Source of the DNA: Verrucomicrobia bacterium UBA6775
GTDB taxonomy: Bacteria; Verrucomicrobiota; Verrucomicrobiia; Limisphaerales; UBA1096
Length of the DNA stretch: 7,388 bases
NCBI GenBank assembly: GCA_002453165.1
Contig: DKGH01000038.1
Span: forward strand, 509-7,896
Direction of reading: 5' to 3'
The translations under genes were made by a program, and so were the position numbers. Below, piece by piece: positions 1-4,632 of this stretch. Position 1 is the first letter of the stretch. Every line of letters starts with the position of its first letter. The notes under the pieces were generated by a model that had not been told where the DNA came from, did not search any database, and saw only the letters and a list, made by a program, of their open reading frames with translations.

Positions 1-657
1 GCCAAGAAGGCCGTTGCGAAAAAAGCGCCTGTGAAGAAGGCCGCTGCCAAAAAGGTGACCGCACCGGAAAAAAAGACTCCCGTTAAAAAGCGGGTGAAGC
101 GTGCCAAGCAGAAGTTCGGAGCTGCCTCCACCGCGTCCATTTTGGGGCTTTCCATAGGGAGAGGCAAAAAAAGCAAGGTGGTCAAACAGCCCAAGACACC
201 GAGTGCTGGCAAGTGGGAGAAGCACAAGAATGTGCTGATTGGTCTTCGTGAACGCCTGACCGACCAGCGCAACGGTTTGGCCAAGGAATCTGCCAAGGAG
301 ATGGAAAGCTACGGCGTCCATATGGCCGATTCCGGCACGGACAATTTTGACCGAGATTTTAACCTGAGTCTGTTGTCCTCCGATCAGGATGTTATTTACG
401 AGATCGAGGAGGCACTTAAGAGAATTGAGCGGGGAACGTACGGAGTTTGTGAACTAACCGGTAAACCGATCCCGCAGCCTCGGCTAACCGCAATCCCGTG
501 GACTCGTTTTCGCGTGGACGCCCAGTCGGAGTTAGAGCGTTACGGCGCCGTACAAAACCGCTCGCTTGGGCAGTTGGGCACCATCACCACTCCCGGGGCC
601 GCGACCAAGGACAAGGTCGAGGCGGATCTGCCTGAACCCAAGTCAAAGAAGGAATAA
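1..657 (+). CDS. DksA/TraR-family RNA polymerase-binding regulator with Lys/Ala-rich N-terminal tail (5' partial)
   Basis: The frame is open from base 1, so the gene starts upstream; the GTG at 31 lies inside a continuing Lys/Ala repeat and is not a credible start. The visible 218 residues have two parts. Residues 1-65 are a basic low-complexity tail of AKK/VKK repeats resembling histone H1-like tails. Residues about 70-180 are a DksA/TraR fold: a coiled-coil arm, an acidic tip DNFDRD (about 114-119), then the helix EIEEALKRIERGTYG and the finger. DksA proteins enter the RNA polymerase secondary channel and modulate initiation, often with ppGpp. The classical C-x2-C-x17-C-x2-C finger is here C150-x2-T153-x17-R171-x2-A174: spacing kept, three of four ligands lost, so zinc binding is unlikely. 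It lies immediately upstream of rpmG-rpsR (3-nt gap), probably in one operon. The family call is firm; the tail's role in nucleic-acid binding is inference. Confidence 0.88.
   Translation, partial: AKKAVAKKAPVKKAAAKKVTAPEKKTPVKKRVKRAKQKFGAASTASILGLSIGRGKKSKVVKQPKTPSAGKWEKHKNVLIGLRERLTDQRNGLAKESAKEMESYGVHMADSGTDNFDRDFNLSLLSSDQDVIYEIEEALKRIERGTYGVCELTGKPIPQPRLTAIPWTRFRVDAQSELERYGAVQNRSLGQLGTITTPGAATKDKVEADLPEPKSKKE
277..284. repeat. TTGGCCAA palindrome copy 1
   Basis: Copy of the iterated palindrome inside the DksA/TraR-like gene, read as GLAK (TTG GCC AAG frame). Context TTTGGCCAAG. Confidence 0.8.
649..653 (+). promoter_or_regulatory. Ribosome binding site of rpmG
   Basis: AAGGA inside the last codons of the upstream gene, 7 nt before the rpmG ATG at 661. 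It is the only clear Shine-Dalgarno match at normal spacing before any start in the window, and it supports the start of this short gene. Confidence 0.6.
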
Positions 658-660
658 TTT

Positions 661-828
661 ATGGCAAGAGAAACAGTCATCCTCGAATGCACGGAAGCCA
701 AGGAGGCCGGTAAGCCGGTTTCCCGCTACATGGGGCAGCGCAACAAAAAGACGCAGCCGGACCGGTTGGAGATGAAAAAGTACAACCCCAACATGCGTCG
801 TCACACTTTGCATCGCGAAATCAAATAA
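661..828 (+). CDS. rpmG: 50S ribosomal protein L33, cysteine-poor form
   Basis: A 55-residue protein starting MARETVILECTEAKE and ending PDRLEMKKYNPNMRRHTLHREIK, which carries the L33 signature (PDRLELKKY...R.HTLHRE). L33 is a small protein of the large ribosomal subunit near the E site. Zinc-binding L33 has two CxxC knuckles; here the first is C10-T-E-A13 and the second is N42-P-N-M45, so three of four cysteines are gone and the protein should not need zinc. It starts 3 nt after the DksA-like stop, with an AAGGA site, and ends 1 nt before rpsR, so all three genes are probably co-transcribed. Length is normal for the family. Confidence 0.93.
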   Translation: MARETVILECTEAKEAGKPVSRYMGQRNKKTQPDRLEMKKYNPNMRRHTLHREIK

Positions 829-829
829 C

Positions 830-1075
830 ATGCCCAAGAAGAACGACAAGAATAAGCGGAACCGCAATCAGAGCCAGACGCGCACACCTCGCCCGCGCCC
901 GAAGGTGGATTTCACCATCGACCAGTTGGACTACCGCAACACGGAGTTGTTGCAGACATTCGTGACCGGTCATGGCCGTATCCTGCCGCGCAAGTACACC
1001 GGGTTGCCGGCGCGTTACCAACGCCGCATGGCCAACGCTATTAAGCGTGCGCGCCAGTTACTGTTGATGAAGTGA
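830..1075 (+). CDS. rpsR: 30S ribosomal protein S18, cysteine-free
   Basis: An 81-residue basic protein. The C-terminal half carries the S18 core: DYRNTELLQTFVTGHGRILP, then TGLPARYQRRMANAIKRARQ. S18 binds 16S rRNA in the small-subunit platform next to S6. The N-terminal 25 residues are a Lys/Arg/Asn-rich tail. Zinc-type S18 proteins carry a CxxC just before the IDY motif; this protein contains no cysteine. The ATG follows the rpmG stop by 1 nt with no visible Shine-Dalgarno site, consistent with translational coupling. A strong terminator starts 7 nt after the stop, marking the end of the operon. In many bacteria rpsR sits with rpsF; here it sits with rpmG. Confidence 0.95.
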   Translation: MPKKNDKNKRNRNQSQTRTPRPRPKVDFTIDQLDYRNTELLQTFVTGHGRILPRKYTGLPARYQRRMANAIKRARQLLLMK

Positions 1076-1081
1076 TTTTTT

Positions 1082-1114
1082 GCCGTCGCATCCCAAGGGG
1101 AGCGGCGGTTTTTT
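1082..1114 (+). terminator. Rho-independent terminator after rpsR
   Basis: The arms GCCGTCGC (1082-1089) and GCGGCGGT (1102-1109) pair over 8 bp with two G-U wobbles. After a one-base bulge (A1090) an inner 4-bp stem, TCCC (1091-1094) with GGGA (1098-1101), closes an AAG loop. A run of six T follows (1109-1114). There is no A-run on the 5' side, so it should work only on the plus strand. It separates the ribosomal-protein operon from the metal-transport genes. Confidence 0.85.
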
Positions 1115-1181
1115 CTGCCTGACTATTTCAAGTATATTGCAACTTGGCCAAGCGGTAACAAACTAAGCCAGATTCCCTTAT
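1115..1181 (+). promoter_or_regulatory. Probable promoter/operator region of the ZIP-fur pair
   Basis: This 67-nt gap between the terminator and the ZIP start must hold the promoter if ZIP-fur is transcribed on its own. TATATT at 1133-1138 could be a -10 element, but no good -35 is seen 16-18 nt upstream. An inverted repeat CAAGT (1129-1133)/ACTTG (1142-1146) overlaps it and runs into a copy of the CTTGGCCAAG palindrome (1143-1152). No recognisable Fur or Zur box of known consensus is present. The assignment rests on position more than on motifs. Confidence 0.35.
1143..1152. repeat. CTTGGCCAAG palindrome copy 2 (intergenic)
   Basis: Full decamer in the gap before the ZIP gene, 29 nt upstream of its ATG. 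One of two copies outside genes, so it is not explained by protein sequence. Confidence 0.85.
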
Positions 1182-1982
1182 ATGATCACTGGACTCCTCA
1201 TCGTTTCAGTGGTAGCCGCTGCCTTGACGGTGGTTTGGCTTAAGCCAACGGACAGAAACCGTCTTAAGCTGCTGATTGCCTTCAGCGGTTCGTACCTGCT
1301 GTCCATTACGGCGTTGCACCTGTTGCCGGAGGTTTTTGATGCGAAGCCGGAGGATTCTATTGATGCGAATCCCGGCGCTTATTTTGGCGCGTTTATATTA
1401 GTCGGATTTTTTCTGCAATTGATGCTTGAGTATTTATCGGGCGGCATCGAGCACGGACATGCGCACCATCAGAATAAGGAGGCGATTCCAATCGCGTTGC
1501 TGGTCGGGCTTTGCCTGCACGCATTTTTCGAGGGGATGCCGTTGGGTAGCGGTGATGACGGGCATGCGGGCCACAGTCACTCACATGACCATAGTCATTC
1601 ACATGGGCATAGTCATTCACACGGCACGGAGGCGTGGAAGAGTGGTTTACTCTGGGGCATCGTTCTGCACAAGTACCCGGTGGCTATCGTGTTTTTCACG
1701 ATGCTTTTGAATAGTGGCATGGGCAAAACCAAGGCGCTTCTTTTACTGGCGGTGTTTGGATCGATGGCGCCTTTGGGAGCGTTGCTTGGCGGAGCGGCGT
1801 TTTTGCAGAATTTCGAAAAACAAATTTTAGCGATCGTAATCGGTATCTTGTTGCACGTCTCTACGACGATCCTTTTCGAGAGCACCGAGGGGCACAAGTT
1901 CAACGCCCAGAAGATGCTGGTCATCGCGGCGGGGTTGGCGCTCGCCGGTATTGGGATGATGTTTCACCTTCACCCTCACTAA
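1182..1982 (+). CDS. ZIP-family divalent metal (probably zinc) transporter
   Basis: An inner-membrane protein of 266 aa with about eight hydrophobic segments (about 1-20, 30-49, 67-86, 101-122, 153-175, 184-207, 213-232, 243-262), the ZIP topology. ZIP proteins move zinc or other divalent metals into the cytoplasm. TM4 carries HAFFEG (H113, E117) and TM5 carries HKYPVA (H163, P166), matching the ZIP metal-site helices. The usual second-site ligands look changed: Ala follows the TM4 His, Lys follows the TM5 His, and Val follows the TM5 Pro. A His-rich loop (about 127-148, HSHSHD/HSHSHG repeats) lies between TM4 and TM5; a shorter HGHAHH (91-96) precedes TM4 and the C-terminus is HLHPH. No clear Shine-Dalgarno site. 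The adjacent Fur-family gene supports regulated metal uptake. Zinc is the likeliest substrate, but iron or manganese cannot be excluded. Confidence 0.88.
   Translation: MITGLLIVSVVAAALTVVWLKPTDRNRLKLLIAFSGSYLLSITALHLLPEVFDAKPEDSIDANPGAYFGAFILVGFFLQLMLEYLSGGIEHGHAHHQNKEAIPIALLVGLCLHAFFEGMPLGSGDDGHAGHSHSHDHSHSHGHSHSHGTEAWKSGLLWGIVLHKYPVAIVFFTMLLNSGMGKTKALLLLAVFGSMAPLGALLGGAAFLQNFEKQILAIVIGILLHVSTTILFESTEGHKFNAQKMLVIAAGLALAGIGMMFHLHPH
1572..1625 (+). repeat. Three 18-bp tandem repeats encoding the His-rich loop
   Basis: Three in-frame 18-nt units at 1572-1589, 1590-1607 and 1608-1625 encode HSHSHD, HSHSHG and HSHSHG. The second and third copies are nearly identical at the DNA level, which suggests growth by recent duplication. 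Loops of this kind bind zinc weakly; copy number may vary between strains. Confidence 0.85.
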
Positions 1983-1988
1983 AGCGCG

Positions 1989-2453
1989 ATGCGGCCAAAG
2001 GAACATAGTTGTTGTACAGGACATGCTCATGACAGGGGAACACTCTCAGATTGGAATGAGCGTCTGCAATCCTCTGGCTATAAGTTGACTAAACCGCGGC
2101 TGGCGGTGCTTAAGTATCTTCATCAGCAGGTAAACCCAACTACCAATCGCCAGATTTATTCAGAAATCTCCGGGGAATGCGATATGGCATCCATTTATCG
2201 TACCATACACCTGCTTCTGGAAATTAACATGGTCCAGCAATTCGATTTTGGTGACGGAGTGGCACGATATGAACTGATGTCACCAGAGGGAGACAATCAT
2301 CACCATCATATGATATGTACAGAGTGTTCAACGGTGGTCGAGGTGAATCATTGTTTCCCAAAATCACTTACAGAAACTTTGGCCAAGCACACTAGATTTA
2401 AGAAGATCACACACAATTTGGAGTTCTTCGGTATTTGCCCCTGCTGCCAGTAG
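1989..2453 (+). CDS. Fur-family metal-responsive repressor (Zur-like by context)
   Basis: A 154-aa protein with the two-domain Fur layout. Residues about 22-95 form the winged helix (SGYKLTKPRLAVLKYL, recognition region DMASIYRTIHLLLE). The C-terminal dimerisation/metal domain holds HHHHMICTECS (H104-107, C110, C113) and ends with a second pair, C150-P-C-C153; together the two CxxC pairs form the structural zinc site of Fur/Zur/PerR proteins. The N-terminus has an extra HSCCTGHAH patch (6-14), possibly metal-binding. Fur proteins bind operators when metal-loaded. It begins 6 nt after the ZIP stop, so it is probably co-transcribed and represses its own operon; that context favours Zur over Fur or PerR, but sequence alone does not decide. 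No Shine-Dalgarno site and no alternative in-frame start nearby. GC is about 44 %, below the genes further right. Confidence 0.9.
   Translation: MRPKEHSCCTGHAHDRGTLSDWNERLQSSGYKLTKPRLAVLKYLHQQVNPTTNRQIYSEISGECDMASIYRTIHLLLEINMVQQFDFGDGVARYELMSPEGDNHHHHMICTECSTVVEVNHCFPKSLTETLAKHTRFKKITHNLEFFGICPCCQ
2379..2386. repeat. TTGGCCAA palindrome copy 3
   Basis: Inside the Fur-family gene, read as TLAK. It sits in the low-GC tract, so it is not a product of high GC content. Confidence 0.8.
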
Positions 2454-2465
2454 TTTAGTAACTGT

Positions 2466-3545
2466 TCACTGCAGCGAAGCCTTAATGGTTGCTTTTGATA
2501 CATCAATTCCAAAGGCCACCTGACCAATAGACTTGGCTAAAACGAACTTTACCTGACCTCCAATAACTTTCTTATCAAGCTTCATTGCAGCGAGTAGTTT
2601 TAAAGTGTCCTTTTTGGACAGGGCAACCGTCGTTGGCAGACCGGCGGCGGCGAAGAGCGCCTCGATCCGTTCGACCTCCGCTTGGCCAAGCCCGTGTTGA
2701 TCACGGGAGATTTTTGACGCCGCCACCTGACCAATCGAGATGGCTTCCCCGTGAAGATACTTTCCATAACTAGAGATTGCCTCAAGTGCGTGGCCGATGG
2801 TGTGGCCGTAGTTGAGGATGGCACGCACGCCGCCTTCGCGTTCGTCCTCCTCGACCACCTTGGCCTTGATTTGGCAACTGCGGGCGACCACGTGCGCCAG
2901 TTCTTTGGCGTCCAGTTTCAGCAGCGCCGGCAAACGACGCTCGAGTCGGCGGAAGAGGGTGGCATCATCGATGATGCCGTACTTGATGACCTCGGCGAGG
3001 CCAGCCCGGAGTTCGCGCTTGGGCAGCGTCTTCAACGTGTCGAGATCGCACAGGACGAGTTGAGGCTGGTAAAACGCCCCCACGAGATTCTTGCCCGCCT
3101 TCAGGTTTACGCCGACCTTGCCTCCGACTGAGCTGTCGACTTGCGCCAGCAGGGTGGTGGGCACTTGAACGAACCCAACCCCGCGCAGATAGCTTGCCGC
3201 GAGAAAACCGGCCATGTCACCCACCACACCGCCGCCGAGCGCCACGATGAACGAACTGCGCTCCAGCCGATGCCGGGCCAGTTTGTCGTAACAGGCGCGG
3301 ATGGTCTCGAGGCTCTTTGCGGTTTCGCCGGCAGGCACGCGAATCTCCACCGGTTCAAATCCGGCTTCACGCAGTGAGTTCATCGCGGTCTTGCCGTAGA
3401 TTGGGCCGACCTTACGGTCCGTGACCACGGCGCAACGGGTCCCGAGCTTGAGGCGGCGACACTCGCCGCCCAGTCGCGACAGGAGGCCGTTGCCAATCTT
3501 GATGGAGTAGCTGCGATCCCCGAGGGGCACTTTCACCGTGCGCAT
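2466..3545 (-). CDS. aroB: 3-dehydroquinate synthase
   Basis: The second enzyme of the shikimate pathway: it converts DAHP to 3-dehydroquinate with NAD+ and a divalent metal, in the cytoplasm. With the ATG at 3545 it is 359 aa, normal for AroB. Visible motifs: GGGVVGDMAGF (104-114, NAD+ binding), VPTTLLAQVDSSVGGKVGVN (128-147), LAEVIKYG (E185, K188), NYGHTIGHALE (H248) and YLHGEA (H265); E185, H248 and H265 match the metal ligands. A TTG at 3593 would overlap the birA stop (TTGA) and add 16 residues unlike the family; GAGGGAGG lies 14 nt before that TTG, so this start is possible but less likely than MRTVKVPLGDRSY. It lies downstream of birA, probably co-transcribed. L286-G-Q is encoded by a CTTGGCCAAG palindrome. 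The last 50 codons are about 41 % GC against about 70 % just upstream. Confidence 0.95.
   Translation of the reverse strand: MRTVKVPLGDRSYSIKIGNGLLSRLGGECRRLKLGTRCAVVTDRKVGPIYGKTAMNSLREAGFEPVEIRVPAGETAKSLETIRACYDKLARHRLERSSFIVALGGGVVGDMAGFLAASYLRGVGFVQVPTTLLAQVDSSVGGKVGVNLKAGKNLVGAFYQPQLVLCDLDTLKTLPKRELRAGLAEVIKYGIIDDATLFRRLERRLPALLKLDAKELAHVVARSCQIKAKVVEEDEREGGVRAILNYGHTIGHALEAISSYGKYLHGEAISIGQVAASKISRDQHGLGQAEVERIEALFAAAGLPTTVALSKKDTLKLLAAMKLDKKVIGGQVKFVLAKSIGQVAFGIDVSKATIKASLQ
2681..2690. repeat. CTTGGCCAAG palindrome copy 4
   Basis: Full decamer inside aroB, extended to GCTTGGCCAAGC. Read on the minus strand as L286-G-Q-A (CTT GGC CAA frame). Confidence 0.85.
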
Positions 3546-3589
3546 GCCGGGGAAGATACGGACGTGCCGCCTTCGGCCAAAGCCGAAAA

Positions 3590-4543
3590 TCAATCTGCGA
3601 AAACAAGCCTCCCTCGATGAACCGGTTCCGACTGACCCTCAAGCGCCAAAGCAAGGTCGTCATAAATCGCCTCGACCGTTCCTTTGGTAATCAACTTTGG
3701 TGAGTCCGTTTCACCGGCGGTTTCCTCCCAGATCTCGACTTCGCGGCCGATCACGCAGCTCAGGGCGGTGTAGTCTCTGAGCAGCGGCCCCGGCCCGGCT
3801 GTGAGCAGTTGTTCGTGGCGCTTGGCCAAGCGCTCGAGCAGTACCGGCAGAAATACTGGCAGGGTGATCAGTGCATCCGGCGCGGCTTCGCGAAGGCAGA
3901 CTGGAGGCTGGACGAAGAGTCCCGGCTGCAGCGTCGGGGTCGCGGCGATGTTAACGCCGATGCCAAGGATGGCGTGCTCGATCAATTCGCTCTTGGCCAG
4001 GGTCGAGGTGATGACGCCGGAGACTTTTTTGCCGTCCAGCAGCACGTCGTTGACCCACTTGATTTTGATCGCTTGGCCAAGCGCATCGAATTGGCCAAGC
4101 GCATCCGCTACGGCCAGCGTTGGCACGATGCTCAGTCCCACGCCCAATTCGCGCGCCGGGCGGTTGGGGGAAAACAAAACGGTGAGGTGCAGGTTGCCCT
4201 CGAGCGCCTGCCACGGGCGACCCCGGTTGCCGTGAAATCCGTCCCCCGTGAAGGCAAGGCAGGCAAAAGGAGAAGGGGGCGCCTGACCTGACTGAAGCAG
4301 CTCGCGCAATCCGTCGACCTGCGAGACGGGTGACCTGCCCAAAGCCATGATCTGCCGCCATGGGACCAAGCCGGAGGCTGTGACCGGTGCGGCATCGGCT
4401 GCCCCACCGACGGCCTGCCATGCCAGTTTTGTGTCGTCGCCCCAGTCGGATAAAGCGATGGGTTTCCACGCCGTTTGTGGGGTCAAACCGCCAAGACCGG
4501 CCAGCGATTCCGGGCTGTCTGTGATGATGAGAGGATCCGTCAT
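3590..4543 (-). CDS. birA: Biotin--[acetyl-CoA-carboxylase] ligase (BirA-type, no DNA-binding domain)
   Basis: A 317-aa protein that should attach biotin to the biotin carboxyl carrier protein through biotinyl-5'-AMP. Catalytic domain about 68-250: SPVSQVDGLRELL (substrate-side helix), FHGNRGRPW (103-111), LHLTVLFSP, IKWVNDVLLDGKKVSGV (160-176) and ILGIGVNI (192-199). An SH3-like C-terminal domain follows (about 264-317, GREVEIWEE..., VHRGRLVF). There is no helix-turn-helix, so it should not act as a bio repressor; the first 65 residues are unassigned. Two oddities: the loop that is GRGRRGRxW in E. coli BirA reads FHGNRGRPW, and residues 148-157 hold a DALGQFDALGQ duplication encoded by an 18-bp tandem repeat containing TTGGCCAA. 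R239-L-A-K-R here is another palindrome copy. The start at 4543 has only a weak ATAGGG beside it. Confidence 0.85.
   Translation of the reverse strand: MTDPLIITDSPESLAGLGGLTPQTAWKPIALSDWGDDTKLAWQAVGGAADAAPVTASGLVPWRQIMALGRSPVSQVDGLRELLQSGQAPPSPFACLAFTGDGFHGNRGRPWQALEGNLHLTVLFSPNRPARELGVGLSIVPTLAVADALGQFDALGQAIKIKWVNDVLLDGKKVSGVITSTLAKSELIEHAILGIGVNIAATPTLQPGLFVQPPVCLREAAPDALITLPVFLPVLLERLAKRHEQLLTAGPGPLLRDYTALSCVIGREVEIWEETAGETDSPKLITKGTVEAIYDDLALALEGQSEPVHRGRLVFAD
3818..3833. repeat. GCGCTTGGCCAAGCGC, longest palindrome copy 5
   Basis: A perfect 16-bp palindrome inside birA, the most complete version of the motif. Read on the minus strand as ERLAKR. Confidence 0.88.
4073..4108. repeat. 18-bp tandem duplication carrying palindrome copies 6 and 7
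   Basis: Two adjacent 18-bp units, 4073-4090 and 4091-4108, share the 15-mer TTGGCCAAGCGCATC (4073-4087 and 4091-4105). The first TTGGCCAA is part of a full decamer (4072-4081). On the minus strand they give DALGQ-F-DALGQ in the biotin ligase. Confidence 0.9.
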
Positions 4544-4632
4544 CCCTATGCCGGGGAGATTGGCGTTCGGCGACTTTTGACAAAAGGAAAAACAGACTGG
4601 AGTGAGCGGACAAATTGGCCTAGACTCTGTCC
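4544..4632. promoter_or_regulatory. Divergent intergenic region between birA and the bamD-like gene
   Basis: These 89 bp lie between two divergently read genes and must contain promoters for both unless distant ones are used. A perfect TTGACA at 4577-4582 (plus strand) resembles a -35 element, but no convincing -10 lies 16-18 nt downstream. TAGACT at 4621-4626, 6 nt before the ATG, could be a -10 that yields a nearly leaderless message. No operator was recognised. Confidence 0.4.

Noticed and set aside
31..33. GTG as the start of the DksA/TraR-like gene
   Set aside because: The Lys/Ala repeat continues in frame upstream to base 1 without a stop, so the true start lies outside the window.
1235..1248. 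Perfect 14-bp palindrome TTGGCTTAAGCCAA inside the ZIP gene
   Set aside because: It shares TTGGC/GCCAA half-sites with the iterated palindrome, but a single 14-bp palindrome is expected about 0.5 times in this length by chance and it encodes plausible protein (WLKPT).
1572..1625. CRISPR-like or minisatellite array
   Set aside because: The three 18-bp units are in frame inside the ZIP gene and encode a His-rich loop; there are no spacers.
2454..2465. Bidirectional terminator between fur and aroB
   Set aside because: Only a weak CAGT/ACTG pairing with no T-run is present in and around the 12-nt gap.
3591..3593. TTG start of aroB overlapping the birA stop
   Set aside because: It would add 16 residues (IFGFGRRRHVRIFPG after the initiator) not typical of AroB, and GAGGGAGG is 14 nt away; the ATG at 3545 gives the usual MRTVxV N-terminus. 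Kept as a minor alternative.
3951..4613. Minus-strand open frame of 220 codons overlapping birA in another frame
   Set aside because: birA in the other frame carries full biotin-ligase motifs; this frame is Arg/Gly/Pro-rich without motifs, typical of a shadow.
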